NCBI RefSeq assembly: GCF_008304605.1
Contig: NZ_PIJY01000049.1
Location: 1-42,333 of the forward strand
Direction: 5' to 3'
Source: Oceanobacillus polygoni
Lineage (GTDB): Bacteria; Bacillota; Bacilli; Bacillales; Amphibacillaceae
Length of the DNA stretch: 42,333 bases
Shown: piece after piece, positions 30,534-40,052 of the stretch
Layout of the letters: the number at the start of each line of letters is the position of its first letter
Numbering within the stretch: the first letter of the stretch is position 1
Program-made: the position numbers and the translations under genes
Notes under the pieces: generated by a model
The model's database searches: none
What the model saw: the letters and a program-made list of their open reading frames with translations, nothing else
Told to the model about the DNA's origin: nothing

Positions 30534-31142
30534 CGAAGATGGTTTCTCTGATTTATATCTTACTGCAATTAACGTCGTATCGTCCATTCTGATTTTATCG
30601 CTTGTCTGTTCGTATGCTTTTGTAATACATCGAACATCTTTATTCATAAAAAAGCGTTGTGATAATTCTTTATCCAGTACCCCATCCGAAAAAATAATAA
30701 AGGTCATCTCAGGTTCAAGCCTTTGCGTCATCACTTTAAACGGCCGATGGTACCCCGCCAAATATCCCGCATTCGGGATATTTCGCTTCTTTTTTTTATC
30801 CTTTGTAATCGACATAATACCAATGTTACCAATGGAAGAAAAAGCAGATGTTTGCGTACCATAATCCATCCTTAAAATCCCTAGAACAACCCCACGCTTT
30901 CCGAGTAATCTAGCATTACAAACTTTAACTAATTCTTCCACTGTTGCTCCAATATTATTTTGGATAATATCGATAACAATCTGTGAAGATTCTTTTGCAA
31001 ATTCACCACTACCTAAACCATCTGCTAGCGCACAAACAAATTCATTTTCCGTTTCTATATAAAAATAACTATCGCCACAATGATAATTTCCTTTTTTTGC
31101 TTTCTGAAAAACAGACACCTCGACTTTACTTCCCACGGTCAA
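30525..31142 (-). CDS. rsbX: serine phosphatase RsbX, feedback on the stressosome
   Basis: 205 residues, PP2C-like fold with ADGLGSGEFA at about 39-48, FSDGVLD at about 152-158 and DDTTLIAV near the end. RsbX dephosphorylates RsbS and RsbR to reset the stressosome. TTG start overlaps the sigB stop (TTGA), so the two are translationally coupled. Last gene of the operon. Confidence 0.92.
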   Translation of the reverse strand: MTVGSKVEVSVFQKAKKGNYHCGDSYFYIETENEFVCALADGLGSGEFAKESSQIVIDIIQNNIGATVEELVKVCNARLLGKRGVVLGILRMDYGTQTSAFSSIGNIGIMSITKDKKKKRNIPNAGYLAGYHRPFKVMTQRLEPEMTFIIFSDGVLDKELSQRFFMNKDVRCITKAYEQTSDKIRMDDTTLIAVRYKSEKPSSAD

Positions 31143-31933
31143 TCAAAAACCTCCGTACTATCAGACTGAATTGCTTCACGCAGCTTTCTCAAGGAACGCC
31201 TTTGCAGTCTGGAAACATGCATTTGGGAAATTCCCAACAACTCACCAGTTTCTTTCTGGCTCATATTTTTAAAATACGTACATTCAAGTATCTGTTGTTC
31301 ACGTTCTGACAAAATCGGAAAAATTTTCTCGATCAACATTTTCTGATCAATATTGTCGTACCCCGTTTCGTCATTTCCTACTAAATCTAATATGGCGACA
31401 GAGCTCCCATCTGAATCTGCTTCAATTTTCCGATCAACAGACAGTGCCTTATAACTTTTACTCATTTCCATCGTTTCCAGTATTTCCTCTTCAGACGCAT
31501 CCAAATAATCAGCAATTTCATGTACAGTTGGAGACTTCTGATTCATTGTTGTTAATTCATCTACTGCTTTTTTTATTTTTGGTCCCAATTCTTTTATACG
31601 ACGAGGTACATGAACGCTCCATGTCTTATCACGAATAAATCGTTTGATTTCACCAATGATTGTCGGGATTGCAAAGGATTCGAATGACTTACCAAATGTT
31701 GGGTCATACCTTCTGACAGCAGCCAACAATCCAATCATCCCTACTTGTACCAAATCTTCATGAATCGCACTATTCTTGGAATACTTTCTAGCAATGGAAC
31801 TTACTAAATCCTTATAAGTTAGCACAATTTTCTCTTGAATCTCCTCATTTTTTGGCTCTTTTTGGAGATATTCAATCCATTGGTAAACCTCGTCTCTTCC
31901 TCTATTGTGTGGTTGAGACTTGGTCGCCATCAA
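31139..31933 (-). CDS. sigB: general stress sigma factor SigB
   Basis: 264 residues. Regions 2 (DLVQVGMIGLLAAVRRYDP), 3 and 4 (ILECTYFKNMSQKETGELLG...HVSRLQRRSLRKL) are complete. It directs RNA polymerase to GTTTA-N14-GGGTA promoters of the general stress regulon. It overlaps rsbW by 32 bases, so the anti-sigma factor and sigma factor are coupled. Confidence 0.96.
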   Translation of the reverse strand: MMATKSQPHNRGRDEVYQWIEYLQKEPKNEEIQEKIVLTYKDLVSSIARKYSKNSAIHEDLVQVGMIGLLAAVRRYDPTFGKSFESFAIPTIIGEIKRFIRDKTWSVHVPRRIKELGPKIKKAVDELTTMNQKSPTVHEIADYLDASEEEILETMEMSKSYKALSVDRKIEADSDGSSVAILDLVGNDETGYDNIDQKMLIEKIFPILSEREQQILECTYFKNMSQKETGELLGISQMHVSRLQRRSLRKLREAIQSDSTEVFD

Positions 31934-32381
31934 AATCCACCTCTTTTTCGCTAAGGTACTTTTTCATTAATACTATAACACCATAGTTATTATTAATTTG
32001 CACCTCATCCATTAAAGCTTCGATTAAAAATAATCCAAAACCGCCTTCTCTAAGGGTTTCAATAGGCTCATCCGGTTCATATGGCCCAATCTCTTCTCTC
32101 ACCTTTTGCATATTAAAGCTATTTCCACGATCTGCAATCATAATTTCCAAACGGTCGTCATAAATCCCAAAACCAACCGTAATCTCTCCTTGGCCTGTTT
32201 CCTCATAGGCATGTGTAACAGCATTCGTTATCGCTTCTGAAACTGCGACTTTTAAATCTTCAATATCCTCATAGGAAAAACCCATTCTATTTGCAATTCC
32301 CGACATTGTCAAACGAACAACGCCTACATATTCAGCCTCTGCAGGAATCTTTAACTCGACAAAATCAAACCTTTCCATCAC
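31902..32381 (-). CDS. rsbW: anti-sigma-B factor and kinase RsbW
   Basis: 159 residues, GHKL/HATPase fold: N-box VSEAITNAVTHAY at about 47-59, DRGNSF at about 99-104, G-rich lid GGFGLFLIEALMD at about 122-134. It holds SigB inactive and phosphorylates RsbV. Its start overlaps the rsbV stop (ATGA). Confidence 0.95.
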   Translation of the reverse strand: MMERFDFVELKIPAEAEYVGVVRLTMSGIANRMGFSYEDIEDLKVAVSEAITNAVTHAYEETGQGEITVGFGIYDDRLEIMIADRGNSFNMQKVREEIGPYEPDEPIETLREGGFGLFLIEALMDEVQINNNYGVIVLMKKYLSEKEVDFDGDQVSTTQ

Positions 32382-32710
32382 TCGTTGCCACCTCGAATCG
32401 CCGCTCTAATCGTGATTACTTCATCCAATCCTGTAATCTTAAAAATACGAAATACACGGTCTTGTAAATTTAATAATGTTAACGTGCTATTATTTTCCTT
32501 CGTAGACTTTAAAGCACTAACAAAAACTCCTAATCCCGTGCTATCCATATACGTAACCTTTTCCAAATTGACTTCTACTTTATTATTTTCCTTTTTCGTT
32601 AAGGGAAGTAGAGATTCCTTTAATTTTGGCGCAGTATAAGCGTCTATTTCACCCGAGACATTCAAAACAGACTTTTCATTTTCTTCAACTACATTTACTG
32701 TTAAATTCAT
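32378..32710 (-). CDS. rsbV: anti-anti-sigma factor RsbV
   Basis: 110 residues, STAS domain. The phosphorylation serine/threonine lies in VTYMDSTGLGVF (S or T at about 57-58). Unphosphorylated RsbV binds RsbW and frees SigB. GGGAGG precedes the ATG. A sigma-B promoter precedes it (32810-32835). Confidence 0.95.
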   Translation of the reverse strand: MNLTVNVVEENEKSVLNVSGEIDAYTAPKLKESLLPLTKKENNKVEVNLEKVTYMDSTGLGVFVSALKSTKENNSTLTLLNLQDRVFRIFKITGLDEVITIRAAIRGGNE

Positions 32711-32809
32711 GGTTTACCTCCCATACGTCTATCACTATGTAAAACATCAAGGTCTCTAGTCGACATTGATTAGTTGATAGAACTACCATTTTTCTTCATG
32801 ACTATTGTA

Positions 32810-32835
32810 TTACCCGTTATTTTATAAAGCTAAAC
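32810..32835 (-). promoter_or_regulatory. sigma-B promoter of rsbV-rsbW-sigB-rsbX
   Basis: Minus strand GTTTAG, 14-base spacer, GGGTAA, matching the sigma-B consensus GTTTAA-N13-15-GGGTAT. The GTTTAG includes the TAG stop codon of rsbU. In B. subtilis an autoregulatory sigma-B promoter lies at the same rsbU-rsbV boundary. Confidence 0.82.
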
Positions 32836-33843
32836 CTTTTTTCGTAGAATAAGTAATGTAAAGTCGTCTCGCAACTGAAAATCCTGTAACCGTTCAAAAT
32901 GCTTATACACATTATCTACCATTTCTTGAGCAGGTAAATAGGCATATTTTCTAATGATGCTAAGTATCTCCTGACTTTCAATAAATCGTTCTCCGTCTCG
33001 GCATTCCGTGACACCATCGGTCAACAAAATAATCATATCATTTTTTTCAATTATTAATTCATACTCCTTATATTCCGTGTCAGGAGATACGCCTAGAACT
33101 AGACCTTTTGCTTTGATTTCCTTAAAGGTATCATTTTTTGCACAATAATAATAGCCCGGTTCATGCCCAGCTGATGAATAACGAAGCTTTTGTTCCGACG
33201 GTATGTATTGAGCGTAGCACATCGTAATAAACATGCTTGGGTCAACATTTCTTTCTACAACCCGGTTCAAATTCTTTAATATTGATTTCGGACTCATTGA
33301 TTCCTCTGGATAACTGTCCATAGCGTATTTAATCATCGACATACATAAGGCAGCAGGTATTCCTTTCCCGATGACATCTGCAATTGCGATTCCTAATGAA
33401 CCATCTGTACCTTTTATAAAATGGTGATAATCTCCATTCATTTGATGAGCTGGTACACTGATTACTCCAATATCTAATCCCTCAATAGATGGCTTCGTTG
33501 TTCCTAAAAGTGTTTCTTGCATGCTTGCTGCAACCGAAATTTCTGATTCAAGTACATGCTTCTCTTCCCGAAGCATTTGAATTTCTTGCATCGCAAGACC
33601 GTAAGAAATCATTGCTTCTAGTAAAAAATTCATCGAATGTTTATAATCCTTATTTAGGTTTGTCGACACTTCCTCCATCGCATCAATATGAAGGTTGACA
33701 ATCTCTTCTGGCAATATATTTTCTTTAATAAAAGCTTTACTGACCTTCTCTACTCCATATAAAGCTCGCTCATCCTGTGTATTCATATAGTTCTTTAATA
33801 ATTCTTTGTAGGTTGCAGCGTGCAGTTTAATAAGCTCATCCAT
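32830..33843 (-). CDS. rsbU: RsbU, PP2C phosphatase activating RsbV
   Basis: 337 residues. N-terminal RsbT-binding helical domain (about 1-85), coiled linker, and a C-terminal PP2C-like SpoIIE phosphatase domain (about 120-335) with 'GDYHHFIKGTDGSLGIAIADVIGKG' region D residues and LTDGVTECRD at about 275-284. Activated by RsbT released from the stressosome. Separated from rsbT by 103 bases containing a hairpin. Confidence 0.94.
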   Translation of the reverse strand: MDELIKLHAATYKELLKNYMNTQDERALYGVEKVSKAFIKENILPEEIVNLHIDAMEEVSTNLNKDYKHSMNFLLEAMISYGLAMQEIQMLREEKHVLESEISVAASMQETLLGTTKPSIEGLDIGVISVPAHQMNGDYHHFIKGTDGSLGIAIADVIGKGIPAALCMSMIKYAMDSYPEESMSPKSILKNLNRVVERNVDPSMFITMCYAQYIPSEQKLRYSSAGHEPGYYYCAKNDTFKEIKAKGLVLGVSPDTEYKEYELIIEKNDMIILLTDGVTECRDGERFIESQEILSIIRKYAYLPAQEMVDNVYKHFERLQDFQLRDDFTLLILRKKV

Positions 33844-33901
33844 CTCTATCCCCCTAAAAGCTAAATAACAGGAAGCAATTATTTTTTTATAGTAAAGTAA
33901 A

Positions 33902-33930
33902 GGTGCTTATTAGCCTCGCTAACAAACACC
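33902..33930 (-). terminator. hairpin between rsbT and rsbU
   Basis: Minus strand GGTGTTTGTTAGC / GCTAATAAGCACC (33918-33930, 33902-33914) with a 3-base loop and two G-T pairs, followed by TTTACTTTACT. Looks like a partial terminator splitting the operon. Confidence 0.5.
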
Positions 33931-33946
33931 GCCCCCCTTGCTTTTT

Positions 33947-34348
33947 TTAACGAATCCATTTTGTCGCTTTTATTTTTGTTCCCTCTCCTACTTCCGAACG
34001 AATATCGAATTCATCCATCAGCCGCTTAACACCTGGAAGTCCCGCACCAAGCCCCCCCGAAGTTGTAAAACCATCTTGCATAACCTGACTAATATCAGCG
34101 ATTCCCGGTCCCGAGTCAACTGCAATCATGCATAATCCCCGTCGCTCGATTGTATCGATTATTTCAAAGCAAATTTGCCCTTGTTCGGCATATAAGTATA
34201 TATTACGAGCTAATTCTGATACCGCAGTTGCAATTCTTGCTTGATCAACTGTGCCAAATCCAAGATCTTTGGCCATTTCGCGACCAAGCTGCCTCGCACC
34301 AACGATATCCCACTCTTTATGAATGTTTACACAGGCCTGTGGTTTCAT
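33947..34348 (-). CDS. rsbT: RsbT, stressosome kinase
   Basis: 133 residues, GHKL fold with ATAVSELARNIYLYA (N-box), DSGPGI and GLGAGLPGVKRLMDEF. It phosphorylates RsbS and RsbR in response to stress, then leaves to activate RsbU. Starts 2 bases after rsbS ends. Confidence 0.95.
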   Translation of the reverse strand: MKPQACVNIHKEWDIVGARQLGREMAKDLGFGTVDQARIATAVSELARNIYLYAEQGQICFEIIDTIERRGLCMIAVDSGPGIADISQVMQDGFTTSGGLGAGLPGVKRLMDEFDIRSEVGEGTKIKATKWIR

Positions 34349-34350
34349 GA

Positions 34351-34707
34351 TTATACCCCCAGTTCCTGTTGCAGCTTAATGAGCCCCTGTTCAAGATCCA
34401 ATGCTGTAGGTACATTTTTTAAATGAATACCTAAGTCAATTAGTGTCATTGCTACAGCAGGTTGAATACCAGTTAAAACTACTTTCGCCCCCATTAAATC
34501 TGACATCGATACTACGTCACCCAATACCTTTGCGATAAATGAATCGATAATTTCAACAGATGTTAAATCAATGACAACACCTGAAGCACCACTTTTATGG
34601 ATTTTATCTAATAAATCCTCTTGAAATTGTATTGCTGTTTGATCATCTATTTCCGTCTGAATCGAAATAAGTAAATAATTGTGTAGCTTCAGAATCGGAA
34701 TTCGCAT
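34351..34707 (-). CDS. rsbS: RsbS, stressosome scaffold STAS protein
   Basis: 118 residues, a single STAS domain. The phosphorylated serine lies in the conserved [15 protein letters not shown] (about 48-62). RsbS and RsbR build the 1.8-MDa stressosome that holds RsbT. Confidence 0.95.
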   Translation of the reverse strand: MRIPILKLHNYLLISIQTEIDDQTAIQFQEDLLDKIHKSGASGVVIDLTSVEIIDSFIAKVLGDVVSMSDLMGAKVVLTGIQPAVAMTLIDLGIHLKNVPTALDLEQGLIKLQQELGV

Positions 34708-34712
34708 TCATC

Positions 34713-35576
34713 TCACTCTCCTCGTAAAGAATCCATCATTTTCTCAATGTTATTTTCTTTTACATTAAGGTCTGTCACATGCCTACCTGTTATTTCTAAC
34801 GCAGTTGAGAATCCCTTCTTTAAGGAACTTTTCGTTGGGAAATTACTTAAATCTATACCTAAGTTTACAATTGTTTGCGCAATTTCTGGCCGAATTCCAA
34901 CAAGAATACATGTTGCTCCAATCAGTCTAACAGCTTCAGCAGCTTGAATAATATGATGAGCTACCATTGTATCCACAACCGGAACACCTGTAATATCAAT
35001 TAAAACAACCTCAGAATTATGCTTAATAGCTCCTTCTAGCAGGTTCTCCATAATCAGCTTCGCACGCTCGGTGTCAATTGTACCGATTAACGGCATAATC
35101 GTAATGCCTTCCATAACTGGGATTAGCGGTGCAGATAATTCTTGCAATGCTACTCGCTGCAAAGAAACAATGTGTTCCCAGCTCCCCGAGTATTCATTGA
35201 CTAATTCACGAATCAATGGTTCTACCCAATCATTAACACTTGCTGATAGATTGGTGAAGAAGTTAGAATCTACTTTTTCCGATTGAGTTAGTAGGTATTC
35301 GGTAGACACTCTCCTAAATATTTGCAAACCATCTGTAATATAGCTTAATGGCCAACCGAGGTTAATAATTTTTTCCGAGAAATCCTCTACCGCCTTCGTA
35401 GAACCTTCATTTCGAATGCTAGTAAAAATAACATTAACAAATTCACGATTTGTGCTTTCATATAATTCGTCTGATATTGTCGCAGTATAGTTGCTATCCT
35501 TAAGTGAATCTATTTCTTCCATCCATTTTTGTACAATTGAATCACTGTTATTAATAACTAACTGTTTGAATTCCAT
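34713..35576 (-). CDS. rsbRA: RsbRA, stressosome sensor protein
   Basis: 287 residues. N-terminal non-heme globin-like sensor domain (about 1-140), linker, then a STAS domain (about 155-270) with the threonine sites around ITGVPVVDTMVA (about 195-206). First gene of the stressosome operon. The 278-base gap upstream (35577-35854) holds the ndoA terminator and a weak promoter region. Confidence 0.94.
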   Translation of the reverse strand: MEFKQLVINNSDSIVQKWMEEIDSLKDSNYTATISDELYESTNREFVNVIFTSIRNEGSTKAVEDFSEKIINLGWPLSYITDGLQIFRRVSTEYLLTQSEKVDSNFFTNLSASVNDWVEPLIRELVNEYSGSWEHIVSLQRVALQELSAPLIPVMEGITIMPLIGTIDTERAKLIMENLLEGAIKHNSEVVLIDITGVPVVDTMVAHHIIQAAEAVRLIGATCILVGIRPEIAQTIVNLGIDLSNFPTKSSLKKGFSTALEITGRHVTDLNVKENNIEKMMDSLRGE

Positions 35577-35819
35577 CCTCTTCCCCCCATAATCGGCTGA
35601 TATAATGTTACGAATATTGTTACACGTTCATAATAAATGTGCAAATAATAACAGCACGAATACATCAATAAACTAACAACTATTGTAACATACAAATAAT
35701 CCTCCAAAAAGTTTTACACAAATCCTTTCCCTTACCCTATCAAGCTTTGCATGCATTCAGTTCAAAATACCTATTCTTGCTTAGTAACAAATCCTTAATA
35801 GAACAAATGCCAGAAGCAC

Positions 35820-35853
35820 AAAAAATACCCGTTCTCACGTCGAGAAGGGTATC
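35820..35853 (-). terminator. terminator of ndoAI-ndoA
   Basis: Minus strand ATACCCTTCTC / GAGAACGGGTAT stem (one bulged base) with a 5-base loop and a TTTTTT tail, directly after the ndoA stop. Confidence 0.85.
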
Positions 35854-35854
35854 G

Positions 35855-36217
35855 TTAATTATTGCTATAAATGTCTTTAAGTCCAAGGCTAATCTCTAAA
35901 GCTTGGTTTATTTTAGTCATCATTTCATTATCTAATTTTGTAATTTTATCCGTTAAGCGCTGCTTATCCAACGTTCTGATCTGTTCGAGTAGTATCACCG
36001 AGTTGCGGTCAAACCCGTACCGCTTCGCATCGATTTCTACATGAGTAGGCAACTTCGCCTTTTGAATTTGTGCAGTAATTGCTGCGACAATCACCGTGGG
36101 ACTGAAACGGTTTCCAATATCATTTTGAAGGATCAACACAGGGCGTACGCCTCCCTGTTCTGACCCTACGACAGGGGATAAGTCAGCGAAATATACCTCG
36201 CCTCTTTGAACGATCAA
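35855..36217 (-). CDS. ndoA: endoribonuclease toxin NdoA (MazF family)
   Basis: 120 residues, nearly the same as B. subtilis NdoA/Endo[47 protein letters not shown]. It cuts mRNA at UACAU-type sites (established for the B. subtilis enzyme). TTG start four bases after the antitoxin gene. Four extra C-terminal residues compared with the 116-residue B. subtilis protein. Confidence 0.96.
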   Translation of the reverse strand: MIVQRGEVYFADLSPVVGSEQGGVRPVLILQNDIGNRFSPTVIVAAITAQIQKAKLPTHVEIDAKRYGFDRNSVILLEQIRTLDKQRLTDKITKLDNEMMTKINQALEISLGLKDIYSNN

Positions 36218-36221
36218 ATTA

Positions 36222-36512
36222 TTACACCCCGATCACAGAGCGCTCAAGGGTGTTTTCAGCCTCCTCTTCGGCTTGAAAGGCTTCTGAAGCTATCGTTAAA
36301 TTAATTCGACCCATTTCTTCATATCCACGCTGCATATTTTCGTGGAATCGTTGAATATGCTCCTCTTTCTTGTGGTTTAGATAATTTTGCGTTGCTTTAC
36401 ATATAAAATCGCTTAAATCGCTATTTTCATATTTCATTAATCCATCCACCTCATTCAATAGGTTCTTTGGTAACTTAACTAATATCTCCTGCAAGCTTTC
36501 CGACAAAACCAT
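36222..36512 (-). CDS. ndoAI: antitoxin NdoAI (MazE/EndoAI)
   Basis: 96 residues, ribbon-helix-helix N-terminus (about 5-45, [18 protein letters not shown]) and a C-terminal helix that wraps the toxin. It is expressed first and represses its own promoter. A good promoter lies 43-71 bases upstream. Confidence 0.94.
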   Translation of the reverse strand: MVLSESLQEILVKLPKNLLNEVDGLMKYENSDLSDFICKATQNYLNHKKEEHIQRFHENMQRGYEEMGRINLTIASEAFQAEEEAENTLERSVIGV

Positions 36513-36831
36513 ACACCTCCGACAACTGATAAACGATCGATAAAATTCTATTTAATAATAGCATTGAATCCGGCTGATTGCAAAGGGTTCTGGAGATTTC
36601 CTAAAAAAAAGCCGTATATTTGTCGTTTAATATCTGTTTAGTCGGGAATACAATAGTGTTTTGACTTTGATGCTGTTAATTCCATACAAAAGCACCCCTG
36701 TAATATATATGCGACCGAAGCTATATCATGCCTCCTTTTTAAATTTTGACTTTCTGCTGCTTAATCACGAATAAAGAAACAAAAAAGCAGACCCTCCTCT
36801 CCTATGAGCCTGCCAAATGACTGTCATGTTG
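36513..36831 (-). other. gene-free gap where alanine racemase usually lies
   Basis: 319 bases with the ndoAI promoter, a weak terminator for ydcC (36781-36813, GCAG...CTGC with T-run) and no ORF above 20 codons. In B. subtilis alrA lies here between ydcC and ndoAI. Confidence 0.6.
36555..36583 (-). promoter_or_regulatory. promoter of ndoAI-ndoA
   Basis: Minus strand TTGCAA, 17-base spacer, TATTAT, followed by an ATCGATCG dyad region and GGAGG before the start codon. Confidence 0.65.
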
Positions 36832-37869
36832 TTATTTTGCTTCTTGTCCTTGAACAGATTGAGCTACTTGAATCATTTCTTCTTGTGTCAATTCATCGCT
36901 TGCCAATTTGAAATCAACGCCATTATAACTCCACTCTATTGTGTTTGAAGAGAGCGCTGCTATCGTATGACCTAAATTCACAATTTCTCCCTGCACCTCC
37001 TGTGGCGTTGATAAAGCAGGAGCTGTATGATTTCGCTCTTCTACCAAGGTGAAGTTCTTTTCTCCGTCATAGGTCAAAATAACCCTTTCTCCATCATCCA
37101 ATGTAACTTCCTTTTTCTCCAAAACTTCTGAACCAGCAGTATATAAAGGATAGTATACGGCTAACTCTTCTGTTTCCGTATCATCTCCTTGGACTTCTGC
37201 GGATGTAGTGGCATCCGCATTACTAGCCATGTTTTTTTCCATCGAAAAATCATCATCTTCAAATGCGGGGTCCATATCAAAACTAGAAAAGCTCACTTCA
37301 ACTAATGCGTTATTATCTTTATCTAAAACCCTCACCATCGTAGGAACATAAGATTTTTTATCAAAATAGATTTCTTGGAAAGGCAAATTACTGTTGCTTT
37401 GATAGTTTGTTTTTGTACGGAAAACATAATGCGTATCCGTTGTCTCAAATACTGCTTCGGAATCTTTCATCACATCATTTACAAGTGATTGATAAAGATA
37501 TGGCTGACTGCTGCTTTCTGGCCATTCTGTTTGGAATTTAAAGCTTTTATCAAGTGCTGGTGTTAGTACAAATACGCCATCATCGTTTTTAAGAATAATT
37601 TGTCTCTCATTTTGTTCTACGCTATTTTCCAAAGCTACTCGATAATTATCTTCCTCTTTATACCATACGTCTATATTAAATTTCTGCTCTTCTTGTCCAG
37701 TATTCATTGACATTTCTGCTACTGCTTTATACCCTGACATATCTTCTACGTTTTTTTGTAATTGGGAAAGAACATCTTCCTGTGACTTCTCCCCACAAGC
37801 AGCTAATACAATTATTAATAAGGCTAAAATCAAAGCCATTCGATACGTAAATATTTTTTTCATCGACAT
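36832..37869 (-). CDS. ydcC: lipoprotein YdcC, LolA/sporulation-related
   Basis: 345 residues. Signal peptide with lipobox LAAC (C25), so it is membrane-anchored outside. The mature part has a LolA-like beta fold (about 30-200) with a DUF4367-like C-terminal part. B. subtilis YdcC, a mother-cell-expressed sporulation protein, has the same place. An acidic low-complexity linker (about 220-240) lies between the domains. Confidence 0.85.
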   Translation of the reverse strand: MSMKKIFTYRMALILALLIIVLAACGEKSQEDVLSQLQKNVEDMSGYKAVAEMSMNTGQEEQKFNIDVWYKEEDNYRVALENSVEQNERQIILKNDDGVFVLTPALDKSFKFQTEWPESSSQPYLYQSLVNDVMKDSEAVFETTDTHYVFRTKTNYQSNSNLPFQEIYFDKKSYVPTMVRVLDKDNNALVEVSFSSFDMDPAFEDDDFSMEKNMASNADATTSAEVQGDDTETEELAVYYPLYTAGSEVLEKKEVTLDDGERVILTYDGEKNFTLVEERNHTAPALSTPQEVQGEIVNLGHTIAALSSNTIEWSYNGVDFKLASDELTQEEMIQVAQSVQGQEAK

Positions 37870-37903
37870 ATCTCCCTTGTCTCAATTAACAAAGGGAACA
37901 ACG

Positions 37904-39433
37904 TCACTCACGTTTACAAGGAAATGTACGATACACATTTGAAATTCCATCAATAACATCTGTCGCCATCAAATCATAATAAGCATGCTTCTCTTCTACT
38001 TGAATGTCTGCAGACTTCCCATGAATAAAACAAGCATTGCATAACGCATCAAACAGTTCTTGTTCCTGCATCATCATGGCAAGTACGATTCCCGTTAACA
38101 CATCACCAGTTCCTCCTTTTGCAAGGCCTGGATTACCACTAGCTTCCACAGCCTGTCTTCCTTTTGGCGATGTAATGATGGTATGCTTTCCTTTCAAAAT
38201 AATAAAAACTCCGTAAGCTTCGGCAAGTTTACGCGTATGATGAAAAGGTGCTGATAAAAGATCAGAAATAGAAATACCTAGCAGCATGGCCATTTCACCT
38301 GGATGTGGTGTTATGATCGTTGGCATGCTTCTTTGTTTCAACAAAGACAGGTGAGACTTTAGATGATAAATTCCATCTGCATCAATCAGCAGTGGACAGG
38401 GTGCATGGTTAAGGAGTTCTGCAACCACATCTCCAGTATCCTTTCTTCTCCCCAATCCAATCCCAATTGCAATTGCATGATAATTGCTTATAGTTAATGC
38501 AGGACCACTAGTAATGTAGCCATCCTTCTCAGGGAGGTTCATATACATTGCTTCCGGACAAGTCGCAGCAATCATGGAAATAACCTTTTCCGTTGTCCCA
38601 GCCGTTATCAAGCCGGCACCAGTTTTTAACGCGGCCTTCGTAGACATCGCAATCGAACCAGGCATTTCTGAACATCCTCCAATAATAAGACCCCTGCCAT
38701 GACTTCCTTTATGTGCATGTACAGTTCGAGAGGGGATTGTTTTTCGAAAATTCGACTCTATCCACTGACTTTTAGTTGAATTTTTTCGTAAAACGAGATT
38801 CGGTATGCCAATCGGTACGATTTCCCATTGTCCATAATAATCTGCAGTATCTACCAGAAAGGCACTTTCTTTTGCTGCAGCGATAACAAACGTATAGTCC
38901 GCTTGAACAGAAGTAAATTCCGTTACTCCTTCATCAGCTGGTAATCCGGATGGTATATCGACTGATATCACACAAGCTTTTGATTGATTAATGATGTGAA
39001 CAATCTCTTGGATTGGCTCCCTCAACACTCCTTTTACACCAATACCAATTATTGCATCAATTACAAAGCGTACACGTTCCACAATTTTGCATATTGCAGC
39101 ACGATCAGTAAGATAGCTTACCTCTCCTCCACACTGGATAAACACGCGTTTATGAAAGAGGGCATCACCAGTAATCTTCTCATCCGGAACGACCTGTACA
39201 ACTTGAACGAAATAACCTTTATCAAGCAATACCCTTGCAATAACAAAACCATCTCCGCCATTATTACCTGCCCCAATAAAAACGCAGACGGGTTCTGTTT
39301 CTCCTATCAGCTTTATGACCTTTTCACTTACCGCTCTGCCTGCATTTTCCATCAGTAGTTTTCCTTCAAGTCCAATTTCATTTATCGTGTATTCGTCAAT
39401 ATCGTACATTTCCTTTGCGGTGACAATATACAA
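37904..39433 (-). CDS. nnrD: bifunctional NAD(P)H-hydrate repair enzyme (NnrE-NnrD)
   Basis: 509 residues. N-terminal epimerase domain (YjeF_N, about 1-215; VCVFIGAGNNGGDGFVIARV, VDIPSGL) and C-terminal ADP-dependent dehydratase (YjeF_C/ribokinase-like, about 225-500; GSHGRGLIIGG, IITPHPGEMA, GNPGLAKGGTGDVLTG). It restores damaged NADH and NADPH hydrates. TTG start eight bases after GGAGGG. B. subtilis carries a shorter NnrD here, so the fusion form is notable but common in Firmicutes. Confidence 0.93.
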   Translation of the reverse strand: MYIVTAKEMYDIDEYTINEIGLEGKLLMENAGRAVSEKVIKLIGETEPVCVFIGAGNNGGDGFVIARVLLDKGYFVQVVQVVPDEKITGDALFHKRVFIQCGGEVSYLTDRAAICKIVERVRFVIDAIIGIGVKGVLREPIQEIVHIINQSKACVISVDIPSGLPADEGVTEFTSVQADYTFVIAAAKESAFLVDTADYYGQWEIVPIGIPNLVLRKNSTKSQWIESNFRKTIPSRTVHAHKGSHGRGLIIGGCSEMPGSIAMSTKAALKTGAGLITAGTTEKVISMIAATCPEAMYMNLPEKDGYITSGPALTISNYHAIAIGIGLGRRKDTGDVVAELLNHAPCPLLIDADGIYHLKSHLSLLKQRSMPTIITPHPGEMAMLLGISISDLLSAPFHHTRKLAEAYGVFIILKGKHTIITSPKGRQAVEASGNPGLAKGGTGDVLTGIVLAMMMQEQELFDALCNACFIHGKSADIQVEEKHAYYDLMATDVIDGISNVYRTFPCKRE

Positions 39434-39500
39434 TTCGTTCCCTCCTACCCGCAGTAAAATATATGAGACAACCCTGCTAATTATGCAATGTATCCGAAGA

Positions 39501-39860
39501 TCATTTCTCTTCTAGGACTACTTGAGCCGCAGCATAATCCCTGCTATGCGTGATGGAAAGGAATATGGTTACATGATCGTATCCCTTCACAGTAATATTT
39601 GGAGCACCGTGCTCATCGTTCATTACATCCATATCCTGAAAGCTCAAACGTCCAATTCCGGTTCCAACCGCTTTTGCAAAAGCTTCCTTTGCAGCAAACC
39701 TACCGGCGACATATTCCACTTGACGCTTTGGAGATGTAAGTAATACATATGTCTTTTTCTCTTTTTCCGTTAATACCCGGTCGATAAACCTCTTGTTTCT
39801 CTCGATACTTTTTTGAATTCTATCCAATTCAATTAAATCCATCCCGATTCCTTTTATCAT
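39501..39860 (-). CDS. acpS: holo-ACP synthase AcpS
   Basis: 119 residues from MIKGIGMDL; AAGGG is about 10 bases upstream. An in-frame ATG six codons earlier has no ribosome site. D8 (GIGMDLIEL) and E59 (RFAAKEAFAKA) are the Mg/CoA ligands. It transfers phosphopantetheine to acyl carrier protein for fatty acid synthesis. Confidence 0.95.
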   Translation of the reverse strand: MIKGIGMDLIELDRIQKSIERNKRFIDRVLTEKEKKTYVLLTSPKRQVEYVAGRFAAKEAFAKAVGTGIGRLSFQDMDVMNDEHGAPNITVKGYDHVTIFLSITHSRDYAAAQVVLEEK

Positions 39861-40052
39861 TTCAACCGTACCCTTCATTCAATTATCTCAATAGTTTTAT
39901 ACACATGTTAGATTGGTCATATTACCTGAATTTCAGTATTATAGTTATAGTAACGTACATAATCAAGTTTCGCACCAATAAGATTGGTCTATGCAGTTAA
40001 TTGAACTAGACGTATCTTGGTAAGGGCAATGAGTATTATTTTTACAAGATAT

